From NCBI GenBank assembly GCA_013378335.1, contig CP040556.1:930001-994000 (forward strand): a DNA stretch of 64,000 nucleotides, given 5' to 3'. Of the stretch, positions 7,282-17,207 are shown in pieces. The notes beneath the pieces are model-generated. The model was not told the DNA's origin, searched no databases, and saw only the letters and a program-made list of their open reading frames with translations. How positions within the stretch are numbered: position 1 is the stretch's first letter; every line of letters begins with the position of its first letter. The DNA comes from Streptococcus sanguinis. GTDB taxonomy: Bacteria; Bacillota; Bacilli; Lactobacillales; Streptococcaceae. Both the position numbers and the translations under genes were made by a program.

Positions 7282-7897
7282 TTATATTGACTTGGCCTTG
7301 AAATATGGCGGTTTTACGAGCCTAGACAAAGTCTACTTAGGTCAAGTATTGGTTGGCCTGACAGAAGAGCAGAAGTTTAGCTACATCACACCGCCGCCCA
7401 GCGTTATCAATGCCTACTTTGCTGAGCTTTATCAGAAGAAAAGTCCTGAAGCCGCGACAGCCTATTTTTTAGAAATCAGTCAGGCGCTGGACTTGTGGAA
7501 TCCGAATCCAAGTTTTTTAGAAAATAAGCCTTTTGTACGCCTTAATCTTTCTGGCAAGTCCTATGGATTTTGCTATGAGAGCGAGAAAGTCGGCTTGGTC
7601 TTCCCTGAAAAGCCAGAGCCGGTAACAACTGACTTGCTCTTTGAAATCGCTCAAATCTTTCCCCAGTACTTGGTCTACGAAGAAGCTGAGAGCATAAAAA
7701 TGGTACCTCTCAAAGATGAGTCTCAAGTCGTGGACAGTCAGGCGCTGACTGCTTTGACCGATTGGCAGCAGCTGGCGGATGGCAGCCAGAGGGTTCTGGG
7801 CTACAATCAAGATGAAGTCAGTCAGCTGGCTCAGTCCTATGCTGGCAGAAAATACTATCACTCGCAGAATCGCTCTGCCATGATTTATATCATTTAG
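7274..7897 (+). CDS. Conserved streptococcal protein between hflX and rnz
   Basis: 207 aa, starting at the ATG inside the hflX end (7274) with GGAAGAA upstream. It is a soluble protein with no signal peptide, helices or motif I can name. Streptococcal genomes sometimes label this neighbour 'cystathionine beta-lyase', but no PLP-enzyme motif is visible here and I do not support that. Translational coupling to hflX is likely. Confidence 0.8.
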   Translation: MTDYIDLALKYGGFTSLDKVYLGQVLVGLTEEQKFSYITPPPSVINAYFAELYQKKSPEAATAYFLEISQALDLWNPNPSFLENKPFVRLNLSGKSYGFCYESEKVGLVFPEKPEPVTTDLLFEIAQIFPQYLVYEEAESIKMVPLKDESQVVDSQALTALTDWQQLADGSQRVLGYNQDEVSQLAQSYAGRKYYHSQNRSAMIYII

Positions 7898-7907
7898 AAA
7901 GAATAAC

Positions 7908-8837
7908 ATGCAATTACAATTTTTAGGAACCGGAGCCGGTCAGCCCTCCAAGGCCCGCAATGTATCCAGCCTTGTCCTCAAGCTTTTGGAGGAAATCAAT
8001 GAGGTCTGGATGTTTGACTGCGGTGAAGGAACCCAGCATCAGATTTTGGAGACGACGATTAAACCGCGCAAAATCAGCAAGATTTTCATCACGCATCTGC
8101 ATGGCGACCATATTTTTGGCTTGCCGGGCTTTTTATCCAGTCGTTCTTTTCAGGCAAATGAAGAGCAGACGGACCTAGAAATTTATGGTCCTAAAGGTAT
8201 TAAGAACTTTGTCCTGTCTAGCCTGCGTGTGTCTGGTTCTCGTTTGCCTTATCGGATTGATTTTCATGAGTTTGATGAAAACAGTCTGGGTAAGATTTTA
8301 GAAACGGATAAGTTCACTGTTTATGCGGATAAGCTGGATCACACGATTTTCTGTGTGGGTTATCGGGTCATGCAGAAAGATTTGGAAGGAACGCTGGATG
8401 CAGATAAGCTGCGGGCAGCAGGTGTTCCCTTTGGTCCCCTCTTTGGTAAAGTTAAGAACGGTCAGGATATCGTCCTAGAAGATGGGACCAAAATCATTGC
8501 AGCCGACTATATCTCAGCCCCTCGTCCGGGCAAGACCATTACTATTCTGGGTGATACTAGGAAGACTGCTTCCAGCGTCCGTCTGGCAGTGGCAGCAGAT
8601 GTGCTGGTCCATGAAGCGACCTATGGCAAGGGAGACGAAAAACTGGCCCGTAACCACGGTCATTCGACCAATATGCAGGCTGCAGAAGTAGCCAAGGAAG
8701 CAGGTGCCAAGAGCCTCCTCCTCAATCATATCAGTGCTCGTTTTCTAGCCAAGGACATTAGCCAAATGCGCCGCGATGCAAGTAGCGTCTTTGAACAGGT
8801 TCATGTCGTCAAGGACTTGGAAGAGGTGGAGATATGA
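7908..8837 (+). CDS. rnz: Ribonuclease Z
   Basis: 309 aa zinc-dependent endonuclease that matures tRNA 3' ends. The metallo-beta-lactamase motif is THLHGDH (62-68). Further ligands appear in GDTRKT and NHISARF, and the family HEATYG segment is present. The stop overlaps the next start by 4 bp (ATGA). Confidence 0.95.
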   Translation: MQLQFLGTGAGQPSKARNVSSLVLKLLEEINEVWMFDCGEGTQHQILETTIKPRKISKIFITHLHGDHIFGLPGFLSSRSFQANEEQTDLEIYGPKGIKNFVLSSLRVSGSRLPYRIDFHEFDENSLGKILETDKFTVYADKLDHTIFCVGYRVMQKDLEGTLDADKLRAAGVPFGPLFGKVKNGQDIVLEDGTKIIAADYISAPRPGKTITILGDTRKTASSVRLAVAADVLVHEATYGKGDEKLARNHGHSTNMQAAEVAKEAGAKSLLLNHISARFLAKDISQMRRDASSVFEQVHVVKDLEEVEI

Positions 8838-9589
8838 AAACCATCATCATCACAGGGGCCAGCGGTGGACTGGCCCAGGAAATGGTTAAGCTCTTGCCCT
8901 ATGACCGACTGATTTTGGTCGGACGGAGCAAGGCTAAGCTGGAAAAACTATATGGAGAAAAAGAAAATCTTGACCTAGTGGAGCTGGATATCACAGACAG
9001 CTCAGCTTTGGAAAGATTTGCTGAGCGGATTGACAGCCAGTACGGTCGTGTTGATGTCCTAGTCAATAACGCTGGCTATGGGATTTTTGAAGAATTTGAC
9101 AAAATCAGCTCCAGCGATATTGAGGCCATGTTTGAAGTCAATACCTTTGCCCTGATGAATTTGTCCCGTATCTTTGGAGCTCGCATGAAGCAGTCAGGTC
9201 AAGGACATATCGTCAATATCGTTAGTATGGCTGGCCTCATTGCCAGTAGCAAGTCTAGTCTTTACTCAGCGACCAAGTTTGCAGCTATTGGTTTTTCCAA
9301 TGCCCTGCGTTTGGAACTCCTGCCTTTTGGGGTTTATGTCACGACGGTGAACCCAGGTCCTATCAAAACTTCTTTTTTCGATCAAGCAGATCCTGACGGT
9401 TCCTATGTAAAAGCAGTGGACAAGTACATCCTTGAACCTGACTTTGTAGCGAGCAAAATTATCAGCTCCTTTGGCAAAAAGAAGCGGGAAATTAATCTAC
9501 CAGGGATTCTCAATCTAGCCCACAAGCTTTATACCCTTTTTCCAAAAATTGCCGACAAGATGGCAGCCAATATGTTTAACTATAAGTGA
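8834..9589 (+). CDS. SDR-family oxidoreductase
   Basis: 251 aa. It has a Rossmann motif [10 protein letters not shown] (TGxxxGxx), NNAGYG, and the catalytic triad region with Ser in VSMAG and YSATK. The substrate is unknown. It is coupled to rnz by an ATGA overlap and sits 6 bp before the methyltransferase gene, an arrangement typical of streptococcal rnz loci. Confidence 0.9.
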   Translation: MKTIIITGASGGLAQEMVKLLPYDRLILVGRSKAKLEKLYGEKENLDLVELDITDSSALERFAERIDSQYGRVDVLVNNAGYGIFEEFDKISSSDIEAMFEVNTFALMNLSRIFGARMKQSGQGHIVNIVSMAGLIASSKSSLYSATKFAAIGFSNALRLELLPFGVYVTTVNPGPIKTSFFDQADPDGSYVKAVDKYILEPDFVASKIISSFGKKKREINLPGILNLAHKLYTLFPKIADKMAANMFNYK

Positions 9590-9595
9590 GGTTTT

Positions 9596-10306
9596 ATGAC
9601 AGCTAATCTACAAGCCTACAAGGCTCATCTGCAAGCGCCTTGGGGCAAACTTCAATATGATATTGTTTTTGCCTTTCTAGAGTCGCTGAAGGGCCAGAAA
9701 ATTCTTGATTTCGGCAGTGGTTTTGGAATTGTGGCTGATTTTCTAGCGGAAAAAAACCAAGTGACCGCTGTTGAGCCGAGTTCAGAAATGATTGCTGAGC
9801 GCAAGCAGGACTTTTCCTATGAGCAATTGCAAGGCAGCCTAGAGGTTCTGCAAAAATTGCCAGACCAGTCTTTTGATGTCATCATCTGCCATAATGTTTT
9901 AGAGTATGTATCTGACCCTGCTCTCTATTTGACAGAATTTTCCCGCCTCTTAAAAAAGAACGGCAAAATTTCTCTGGTTAAGCATCACGAGGTTGGGCGC
10001 ATTATGCATACGGTGGTTTTTGAAAATGACCCAGAAAAGGCCCAGCAGCTTTTGAAAGGTCAGGAATATCAAACCCACAGCATGGGAGCTGCTAAGGTCT
10101 ATCAGGTTCAGGAAGTGATTTCAGGTCTGCCTTTAGAAGTTGAAGATTATCAGGGAGTTCGGATTTTTTATGGCTTGCAGGCCAATGACTACAAAACTGC
10201 CTCTGACTGGGCTGAAAAGATGCTTGAGATGGAGCTGGCTGTCTGCAACCAATCACCTTATCGAGACATCGCTGCCTTTCAGCATGTTTGGCTAGCCAAG
10301 GCTTAG
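9596..10306 (+). CDS. Class I SAM-dependent methyltransferase
   Basis: 236 aa. It has the SAM-binding motif I ILDFGSGFG, an acidic residue at the end of beta-2 (AVEPSSEM), and motif IV DVIICHNVLEY. The overall form matches SmtA/CmoM-like methyltransferases. The substrate cannot be told from sequence. It is last in the miaA-to-methyltransferase gene run. Confidence 0.85.
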   Translation: MTANLQAYKAHLQAPWGKLQYDIVFAFLESLKGQKILDFGSGFGIVADFLAEKNQVTAVEPSSEMIAERKQDFSYEQLQGSLEVLQKLPDQSFDVIICHNVLEYVSDPALYLTEFSRLLKKNGKISLVKHHEVGRIMHTVVFENDPEKAQQLLKGQEYQTHSMGAAKVYQVQEVISGLPLEVEDYQGVRIFYGLQANDYKTASDWAEKMLEMELAVCNQSPYRDIAAFQHVWLAKA

Positions 10307-10364
10307 ATTGAAGGGAATAGTGCTCATTTACATCTTAAACTAAACCTCGTAAGGAGAAAGCTTG

Positions 10365-11375
10365 ATGCAAAGGAGAGAAGTCGTAGGGCAAGGGTAGCCG
10401 GTCAATTATGCCCTGCTCAGCCTTTTTCAATATATCGCTTCCATTTTGGTAATTCTGGTTCACTGCCAGAGGCTTTTTGAACATGAAGCTCTGCATTTTA
10501 TTCAGAAGAGTATGTTTGGCCGCATGGCGGTCCCTTTCTTTTTAATTTCTTCAGCCTATTTTTTCCGATTACGCTGGAAGCGAGAGCACGGTTCTACGAA
10601 ACTGACTCTGTATATCAAAGGCATTTTAAAGGTCTACGGCTTCTGGAACTTGGTCTATCTCCCCTATGCTTTGACTTATTTCCAATCTCTGCACTTGCCT
10701 CTCTACCTAGCTCCGCTGGCTATCCTAGCAGCGCTCTTCTACATAGGAATGAGCTACCAGCTCTGGTATATCCCCGCCTTTCTCTTAGGCTTGCTGCTGG
10801 TCCGTTTCTTGTATAGGAAGTTAGGCCCAAAGAAAACATTTGCTCTTTTGTTAATTCTCTACGCCTTAGGTGCTATTGAGACTTATCACGCCTACCTTAC
10901 GCCTAGTCTGCTGACGGACTGGTACGATGCCTATGCCAAGCTCTTTTTCACCAGCAGAAATGGCCTCTTCTATACGCCCATTTTTATCTATTTAGGCTAC
11001 TTTCTAGCTGATTACGGGCAGATAACTTTATTTCAGAAAAAACGCTGGCTGTCTCTTCTGTTGGCAAGTCTTTTCCTAGCAGGCGAAGGAGTGTTGGTTT
11101 ACATCAGGCAGGGATTAGATAAAAACTTTTTCTTTGCTCTCATTCCCTTTACACTCTTCTTATTCAATTGGCTGTTAAAAGCAGAGTGGAAGCGCGAAAA
11201 AAACTGGCGACATTTAAAAGATCTAAGTATCCTTTATTTCTTCCTCCATCCTATCTTTATTGAGTTATCTTTCTTTCTGCTCAAATCCCAGCAACTGACC
11301 AAGTGGGAAACCGGCCGTTGGACCTTCTTTCTGACGATTATCCTGACCCACCTGACGTCAGAGTTGGTGATTTGA
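10365..11375 (+). pseudogene. Acyltransferase-3-like membrane protein with in-frame stop
   Basis: The RBS AAGGAG precedes an ATG at 10365 whose frame runs MQRREVVGQG, then TAG (10395-10397), then PVNYALLSLFQ... and on without interruption to 11375. The body has about nine hydrophobic helices, the ILVILVHC segment near the N-terminus and SYQLWYIPAF, both typical of acyltransferase-3 membrane enzymes that O-acetylate cell-surface glycans. Only a TTG (10446) without an RBS could restart it within the first helix. Probably inactive, or the stop is a base error. Confidence 0.7.
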
Positions 11376-11498
11376 TGGCGAGGGTAAAAACAGAAAAGAA
11401 GTGAAAGTTTAGTTTTTGAAGAAAATCATATAGAGCGTTAAGAGCAACTATCAATTTTGAATAGAAATAGCTATAAAAACATTTCAAAGGAGTTCTAC

Positions 11499-12089
11499 AT
11501 GCTTGAACGTCTACAACAGCAGCTGGCTTTTACCAATGAGCTGGAAAAGCTGAAAGCCACACATAGGAACAATCGAACCTTGGATGCCTATCGTTTTGAG
11601 AATTCTGCTGAGCATAGTTGGCAGGGTGCGCTGATGGCGCTAGTCTTTCGAGAATATATTCCCGAAGAAGTCAATCTGGAAAAGGTCATGTCTATGTTAT
11701 TGATTCATGATTTGGGCGAAATATACGCTGGCGATACCTTTATCTTTGACGACGTGGGCAAGAGCGATTCTTACGATAGAGAGCTTGAGTCCTTGAAAAT
11801 CAGTTTAGACAAGCTGCCGTCAGATCAGCAGGATTCCTTTTTAGAGCTTTGGCAGGAATTTGAAACCGGCATTAGCATAGAAGCTAAATATGCCCGAGTG
11901 CTGGACGCTCTGGTTCCTCTGCTCAATCACTTGGAAGTCGCTCAACCCCATGACAACCCTTATGGCCTGACCAAGTCGCAGGTTATTGCTAAGAAATCCT
12001 TTATCCAAGAAACCTCTGAAACTCTTTGGGAATTGGCTCAGGAAATTATTGATCAAAGTGTTGCTAAGGGGCTTTACCTAGATGAGTGA
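11499..12089 (+). CDS. HD-domain hydrolase (YfbR-type nucleotidase-like)
   Basis: 196 aa from the ATG at 11499 (RBS AAAGGAG). HD metal-site residues are NSAEHSWQ and LLIHDLGEIYAGD, with a further Asp in RVLDALVPL. Family members such as YfbR are 5'-deoxynucleotidases. The exact substrate is unknown. It stands alone, followed by the structured repeat. Confidence 0.85.
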   Translation: MLERLQQQLAFTNELEKLKATHRNNRTLDAYRFENSAEHSWQGALMALVFREYIPEEVNLEKVMSMLLIHDLGEIYAGDTFIFDDVGKSDSYDRELESLKISLDKLPSDQQDSFLELWQEFETGISIEAKYARVLDALVPLLNHLEVAQPHDNPYGLTKSQVIAKKSFIQETSETLWELAQEIIDQSVAKGLYLDE

Positions 12090-12122
12090 GCTTGAGAGTC
12101 TTGCTCGTAGATAGAAAGTTTG

Positions 12123-12296
12123 GAGAGTGGGACAGAAATCGGTAATTCGTTAGAATTCGATTTCGTCGTCCCACCTCCGCACAGTTGAGTAGGGCTGTAA
12201 AAGCTGATGAAATCAGCGTAGTAGAGCCCACTCAACCACTGCGTCTTGCTCGACAATCCAAAGACAATTGAGAGGCTAGGACTTTTGTCCCAGCCT
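12123..12296 (+). repeat. 174-bp structured intergenic repeat, copy 1
   Basis: It is identical to 23748-23921 except for one visible base (CGTT versus CATT near the first loop). It can fold into three consecutive hairpins: GTGGGAC...GTCCCAC, GTTGAGT-GGGCT...AGCCCACTCAAC, and GAGGCTAGGAC-TTTT-GTCCCAGCCTC. The last, followed by T's, looks like a terminator. It lies between the HD gene and recJ. Confidence 0.85.
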
Positions 12297-12350
12297 CTTT
12301 CATGTTATAATATTCAGACAAGATTGAACGGAGAAAGTGTTTCACTCATC

Positions 12351-14573
12351 ATGATTAGCTCAAAATACGACTGGCAGTTTGCCACTAATTTTACAGACGA
12401 AAAATTTTTAAAAAAAGCTAAGAAAGCTGGATTAGAACCTGCCGCTGCCAGTCTTCTTTATCAAAGAGGAGTGCAGACTGAGGAGGCTTTACAGGAATTT
12501 TTGGAGCCTAATTTAGACCAGCTTCACAACCCTTATGACCTGCATGATATGGAACGGGCAGTGGAGCGCATTCGCGCAGCGATTGAGAATTACGAGCAGA
12601 TTTTGATCTATGGCGATTATGATGCTGATGGGATGACCTCGGCATCGATTGTCAAGGAAGCATTGGAGCAGTTGGGTGCTGAGTGTCAGGTTTATCTGCC
12701 CAATCGCTTTACGGATGGCTATGGCCCTAATAGCAGTGTTTACAAGTATTTTATTGAAAATCAAGGTATTTCACTCATTATTACAGTGGATAATGGAGTG
12801 GCTGGCCTTGAAGCTATCGAGCTGGCTCAGTCTCTCGGCGTGGATGTCATCGTGACGGATCACCACTCCATGCCCGAGGAGCTGCCAAATGCCTATGCGA
12901 TTGTCCATCCGGAACATAGCGGAGCGGATTATCCTTTCAAGCACCTAGCCGGTTGTGGGGTGGCTTTTAAGCTGGCAACAACCTTGCTGGAAGAAGTCCA
13001 AGTCGAACTTTTGGACTTAGTTGCTATCGGTACCATTGCCGACATGGTCAGTCTGACCGGAGAAAATCGGATCCTAGTCAAATATGGCCTTTCCGTCCTC
13101 AAAAATACCCAGCGCGTAGGACTTCAGGAGCTCTTTAAAATCGCTGGTATTCAGCCAGATGAACTGGATGAAGAAACGGTTGGTTTCCAGCTTGCCCCCA
13201 GACTCAATGCCTTGGGACGGCTGGATGATCCCAATCCGGCGGTTGAGCTTTTAACAGGTTTTGACGATGAAGAAGCTCGTGACATTGCGCTTATGATCAA
13301 CCAGAAAAATGACGAACGCAAGGAAATCGTCCAGCAGATTTATGAAGAAGCACAAACCATGTTGGACCCTAAGAGACCAGTGCAGGTGTTGGCCAAGGAA
13401 GGCTGGAATCCCGGTGTGCTAGGGATTGTCGCTGGGCGCTTGCTGGAAGAGCTACACCAGCCAGTCATAGTGCTTAATATCGAGGATGGCATCGCTAAGG
13501 GCAGCGCCCGCAGTATTGATGCGGTCAATATTTTTGAGGCCTTAGACAGCCACCGTGATCTCTTTCTAGCCTTTGGTGGGCATGCTGGAGCAGCTGGAAT
13601 GACTCTCGAAGCAGACAAGCTGGCGGAGCTTGCTGATATCTTAACAGAGTATATCTTAGACAATGATTTGGATTTGACTGGCAAAACAGCCCTGTATTTA
13701 GATGAGGAGCTACACTTGCCAGAACTGACCCTTGATACACTCAAAAGCTTTGAAAAACTGGCTCCTTTCGGTATGGACAATAAGAAGCCACTCTTTTACC
13801 TCAAGGACTTTAAAGTGGATAATGCACGGACCATGGGGGCCGGCAATAGCCATCTCAAGTTAAAAATTTCTCAGGAAGCTGCATCTTTTGAAGTAGTAGC
13901 TTTTGGGCAAGGAAACCTGGCGACAGAGTTTGCCCAGACCAAGAATCTGGAGCTGGCTGTCAGTCTCTCTGTCAATAAATGGAATGGACAGACCAGTCTC
14001 CAGCTCATGCTGGTGGATGTCCGTGTGGACGGTGTTCAGCTTTTCAATATCCGCAGCAAAAATGCGACGCTGCCTGACAAGGTTCCAGTCTTGCGTTTCA
14101 CAGAGGAGTTGCCAGATGTGACAAATAGCAGAGCAGTTATAGTTTACGATCTGCCTGATGATTTGCAGGACTTGAAGAGGATTCTTCAGTCTCAGGATTT
14201 CGAAGCTATTTACTTTAAGAATGAGATTGCCAAGCCATATTATCTGACTGGTTATGGCAACCGTGAGCAGTTTGCCAAACTCTACAAAACTATCTACCAG
14301 TTCCCTGAGTTTGATGTTCGCTATAAGCTCAAGGACCTGGCAGCTTACCTGAAAATCGACCCTATTCTTCTAGTCAAAATGATTCAGATTTTTGAAGAAC
14401 TTGGTTTTGTCAGCATCACAGAAGGCGTCATGACGGTCAATAAAGAAGCAGAAAAGAAAGAAATTGACAGCAGTCACATTTACCAAGACCTCAAGCGCCT
14501 AGTCAAAGAACAAGAACTCATGGCATTGGGCACCGTGCAGGAGATTTATGATTATTTGATGGAAGCAGACTGA
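12351..14573 (+). CDS. recJ: Single-stranded-DNA exonuclease RecJ
   Basis: 740 aa, starting at ATG 12351. The open frame extends upstream into the repeat and is not used there. It is a 5'-3' ssDNA exonuclease for RecF-pathway and mismatch repair. It has DHH-family motifs YGDYDADGMTS, VTDHHSMPE, ATIADMV-type GTIADMVSL, DHHA1 GGHAGAAGMT, and a Firmicute-type C-terminal extension. A -10 TATAAT lies at 12305-12310. Confidence 0.95.
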   Translation: MISSKYDWQFATNFTDEKFLKKAKKAGLEPAAASLLYQRGVQTEEALQEFLEPNLDQLHNPYDLHDMERAVERIRAAIENYEQILIYGDYDADGMTSASIVKEALEQLGAECQVYLPNRFTDGYGPNSSVYKYFIENQGISLIITVDNGVAGLEAIELAQSLGVDVIVTDHHSMPEELPNAYAIVHPEHSGADYPFKHLAGCGVAFKLATTLLEEVQVELLDLVAIGTIADMVSLTGENRILVKYGLSVLKNTQRVGLQELFKIAGIQPDELDEETVGFQLAPRLNALGRLDDPNPAVELLTGFDDEEARDIALMINQKNDERKEIVQQIYEEAQTMLDPKRPVQVLAKEGWNPGVLGIVAGRLLEELHQPVIVLNIEDGIAKGSARSIDAVNIFEALDSHRDLFLAFGGHAGAAGMTLEADKLAELADILTEYILDNDLDLTGKTALYLDEELHLPELTLDTLKSFEKLAPFGMDNKKPLFYLKDFKVDNARTMGAGNSHLKLKISQEAASFEVVAFGQGNLATEFAQTKNLELAVSLSVNKWNGQTSLQLMLVDVRVDGVQLFNIRSKNATLPDKVPVLRFTEELPDVTNSRAVIVYDLPDDLQDLKRILQSQDFEAIYFKNEIAKPYYLTGYGNREQFAKLYKTIYQFPEFDVRYKLKDLAAYLKIDPILLVKMIQIFEELGFVSITEGVMTVNKEAEKKEIDSSHIYQDLKRLVKEQELMALGTVQEIYDYLMEAD

Positions 14574-14617
14574 AAATTGTTCAGGTAATCTCGTTAAAAA
14601 GTCAATGGCTTAGACCT

Positions 14618-14728
14618 ATGGCTCAGGCTGTTAGGGAAAAGGAAGTTTCGTTCTTGGAGCTAGTAGAAGAAGTGATTATAAAGATTAACCAACTCAATCC
14701 CAGTCTCAATAAGGTGGTCTATAAATGA
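14618..14728 (+). pseudogene. Amidase-family N-terminal fragment
   Basis: A 36-codon frame reads MAQAVREKEVSFLELVEEVI, then IKINQLNPSLNKVVYK and stop. This is the typical start of amidase-signature enzymes (substrate-side helix 'EVSxxELVxxxIxxIxxxNPxLNAVV'). The rest of the gene is absent. It lies between recJ and apt and is evidently a deletion remnant. The rest of 14574-14849 holds only the apt promoter (TATAAT 14809-14814). Confidence 0.65.
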
Positions 14729-14849
14729 ATGAAACATACTCTTTCAAATTAAATAATCTATCCCCCTAAAAAGTAAGTTTTTCTGTTACCATTTGGATGA
14801 AAAAGTGATATAATAGAGAGTAAAAAATTTTTTTGAAAGAAAGTATATC

Positions 14850-15362
14850 ATGAATTTAAAAGACTACATTGCAACAATCGAAAATTATCCAAAGGAAGGC
14901 GTGACATTCCGTGATATCAGCCCATTGATGGCAGATGGAAATGCTTATAGCTACGCTGTTCGTGAGATTGTTCAATATGCAACAGACAAGAAGATTGACA
15001 TGATCGTTGGACCGGAAGCTCGTGGCTTTATCGTGGGTTGTCCGGTTGCATTTGAGTTGGGAATTGGCTTTGCTCCAGTCCGCAAGCCTGGTAAGCTTCC
15101 TCGTGAAGTTATCTCAGCTGACTATGAAAAAGAGTATGGTATGGATACCCTGACCATGCATGCAGATGCTATCAAGCCAGGTCAGCGCGTTCTGATTGTA
15201 GATGATCTCCTTGCGACTGGTGGAACAGTGAAGGCGACGATTGAGATGATTGAGCGCCTTGGTGGTGTAGTAGCCGGCTGTGCCTTCCTTATTGAGCTGG
15301 ATGAGCTCAAGGGTCGCGAAGTTATCGGCGATTACGACTATAAGGTTCTGATGCACTATTAA
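14850..15362 (+). CDS. apt: Adenine phosphoribosyltransferase
   Basis: 170 aa purine-salvage enzyme forming AMP from adenine and PRPP. The PRPP motif is [13 protein letters not shown]. Other family segments are [11 protein letters not shown] and GPEARGFI. Length is normal. It has its own promoter and follows recJ as in other streptococci. Confidence 0.96.
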   Translation: MNLKDYIATIENYPKEGVTFRDISPLMADGNAYSYAVREIVQYATDKKIDMIVGPEARGFIVGCPVAFELGIGFAPVRKPGKLPREVISADYEKEYGMDTLTMHADAIKPGQRVLIVDDLLATGGTVKATIEMIERLGGVVAGCAFLIELDELKGREVIGDYDYKVLMHY

Positions 15363-15398
15363 TGCATAGTTTCTAACTATATCTAGTTAGAGAAAAAG

Positions 15399-15432
15399 TA
15401 TAATTGAAAACTATATCTCCTTTCAGTATAAT
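15399..15432 (+). promoter_or_regulatory. MET-box-like operator overlapping metA promoter
   Basis: TATAATTGAAAACTATA (15399-15415) matches the published streptococcal MET-box consensus (TATAGTTTnAAACTATA) at all but two positions. Inside it lies a -35 TTGAAA (15404-15409), 17 bp before a -10 TATAAT (15427-15432). Operator and promoter therefore overlap, which fits MtaR/MetR-type methionine control of metA. A second, weaker partial copy begins near 15366 (ATAGTTTCTAACTATAT). Confidence 0.7.
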
Positions 15433-15458
15433 GAAAGTACATTGGATAAACAAAGAAT

Positions 15459-15487
15459 AGGCTGGAAAAGTATTTCCAAGCCTTTCT
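15459..15487 (+). terminator. Hairpin in metA 5' leader
   Basis: AGGCTGGAAA...TTTCCAAGCCT (15459-15483) with a short TTC tail, lying between the metA -10 and its RBS. It could be a leaky terminator or an attenuator. No antiterminator partner was evident. Confidence 0.4.
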
Positions 15488-15509
15488 AACGATTGAAGGA
15501 GATATTTTC

Positions 15510-16451
15510 ATGCCAATTAAGATTGATAAGAAACTGCCAGCTGTTGACATTTTAAGTTCTGAGAATATCTTTGTCATGGATGACGATAGGGCGGACCATC
15601 AGGATATCCGACCTCTGAATATTTTGGTACTCAATCTCATGCCCCAGAAAATGGTGACTGAGACTCAGATACTGCGCCACTTGGCTAATACTCCGCTGCA
15701 GTTGACTATTGACTTCCTCTACATGAGCTCTCATCAGTCTAAAACGACACGTGCAGAGCATATGGAGACTTTCTATAAGACTTTTGATGAGGTTAAAAAT
15801 CGCTATTTTGATGGCTTGATTATCACTGGTGCGCCGGTAGAGCATCTGCCTTTTGAAGCGGTGGACTACTGGGAAGAGTTTCAGCAGGTGATTGAATGGT
15901 CCAAGACCCATGTCTTTTCTACTCTGCATATCTGTTGGGGAGCTCAGGCTGGGCTTTACGCTCGCTACGGCGTTGACAAGCACCAGATGACACGCAAATT
16001 ATCGGGTGTCTATAGCCAGTCAGCTGACAGCAGCAATCTGCTTTTCCGTGGCTTTGACGATGAGTTTTATACGCCGCATTCCCGGCATACTGAAGTTCGA
16101 AAGGAAGATATTGTCAATCTGACTAATCTGGAAATTCTCTCGTATGGAGAGGATACGGGACTCTCTGTGCTGGCTAGCCGGGACTTGCGAGAGGTATATA
16201 GTTTCGGTCACATGGAATATGACCGCGATACCTTATCTAAGGAGTATTTCCGCGATTTGAAGGCAGGGAAGAATCCACACATTCCAGAGAATTATTTTAA
16301 AAACGATGATGTCCATGCGACACCGGCCTTGCGTTGGAGTTCGGCTGCGGCACTCTTTTTCAGCAATTGGGTCAATTATGCTGTCTATCAGGAGACGCCT
16401 TTCGACTGGGAGAGTCCTGAAAATGATGTATCGTTTTTTGCTTATCTATAA
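15510..16451 (+). CDS. metA: Homoserine O-acyltransferase MetA
   Basis: 313 aa. It activates homoserine by O-acylation (acetyl or succinyl) in methionine synthesis. The catalytic Cys lies in [15 protein letters not shown], with His in SFGHMEYD and Glu nearby. Sequence alone does not settle the acyl donor, but many Gram-positive members use acetyl-CoA. The RBS GAAGGAG is present. It is transcribed from the MET-box promoter and separated by 8 bp from dnaD. Confidence 0.93.
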   Translation: MPIKIDKKLPAVDILSSENIFVMDDDRADHQDIRPLNILVLNLMPQKMVTETQILRHLANTPLQLTIDFLYMSSHQSKTTRAEHMETFYKTFDEVKNRYFDGLIITGAPVEHLPFEAVDYWEEFQQVIEWSKTHVFSTLHICWGAQAGLYARYGVDKHQMTRKLSGVYSQSADSSNLLFRGFDDEFYTPHSRHTEVRKEDIVNLTNLEILSYGEDTGLSVLASRDLREVYSFGHMEYDRDTLSKEYFRDLKAGKNPHIPENYFKNDDVHATPALRWSSAAALFFSNWVNYAVYQETPFDWESPENDVSFFAYL

Positions 16452-16459
16452 GAGGTGAC

Positions 16460-17140
16460 ATGACTTATTTATCAGCTTTTAAATCGGGCAATCTAGTAAT
16501 CCCGAGTGCCCTTCTTTTACATTTTAAGGACATCTTTGATTCCAGCGATGATTTTTTGGTCTGGCAGTTTTTCTATCTGCAAAATACGACTTCCTTGGAA
16601 GAGCTGGCGCCTAGTCAGATTGCAGAGCATATTGGCAAGACTCTGTCAGAAGTCAATCGCTCTATGTCCCATCTGACAGAGAAAGGTCTCTTGCAGTATA
16701 AAACCATTGAGCTGAATGGAGAGACAGAGGTTATCTTTGATGCTTCACCGGCTTTGGAAAAGCTGGATGAACTGCTGGCAGCCAAAAGCGGTCATCAGAC
16801 TGTGGCAAAGGCGCCTCAGAATGTTTTGAAAGACTTGGTGGAGACTTTCCAGCAGGAGCTGGGCCGCCTCTTGACACCCTTTGAAATTGAGGACTTGACC
16901 AAGACTGTTCAAGACGATAAAACCAATCCTGACTTAGTTAAGGCTGCTCTTCGTGAGGCTGTGTTTAATGGCAAGGCCAACTGGAAGTATATTCAGGCTA
17001 TCTTGCGCAATTGGCGCAAGGAAGGTATTACTACACTTGCTCAGGTAGAAGCCAAGCGGGAAGAACGTGAAGCAGCTAATCCTCAAAATGTGACAGTTTC
17101 AGATGATTTCCTCAATGCCATGAATCTGTGGAAGGACTGA
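16460..17140 (+). CDS. dnaD: DnaD-domain replication protein
   Basis: 226 aa. It has an N-terminal winged-helix region (EELAPSQIAEHIGKTLSEVN) and a C-terminal DnaD/DnaB2 domain with FEIEDLTK...NWKYIQAILRNWRKEGI, the hallmark 'YIxxILxxW' element. In Firmicutes it helps load the replicative helicase. A terminator follows at 17159. Confidence 0.85.
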   Translation: MTYLSAFKSGNLVIPSALLLHFKDIFDSSDDFLVWQFFYLQNTTSLEELAPSQIAEHIGKTLSEVNRSMSHLTEKGLLQYKTIELNGETEVIFDASPALEKLDELLAAKSGHQTVAKAPQNVLKDLVETFQQELGRLLTPFEIEDLTKTVQDDKTNPDLVKAALREAVFNGKANWKYIQAILRNWRKEGITTLAQVEAKREEREAANPQNVTVSDDFLNAMNLWKD

Positions 17141-17158
17141 CTTTATTAGATTTACAGC

Positions 17159-17190
17159 GGCCTGTTAAATACGACAGGCCCTTGATTTTA
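17159..17190 (+). terminator. Terminator after dnaD
   Basis: GGCCTGT-TAAATACG-ACAGGCC (17159-17180) followed by CTTGATTTT. Confidence 0.75.
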
Positions 17191-17207
17191 TAAAAAAGGA
17201 GAAAAGT

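Noticed and set aside
7274..7897. Possible cystathionine beta-lyase
   Set aside because: No PLP-lysine motif or fold-type I signature is visible and the length is too short. The name is a frequent carry-over label.
12246..12350. Upstream part of the recJ open frame
   Set aside because: It is inside the structured repeat and its downstream terminator-like hairpin. A normal RecJ start with its -10 is at 12351.
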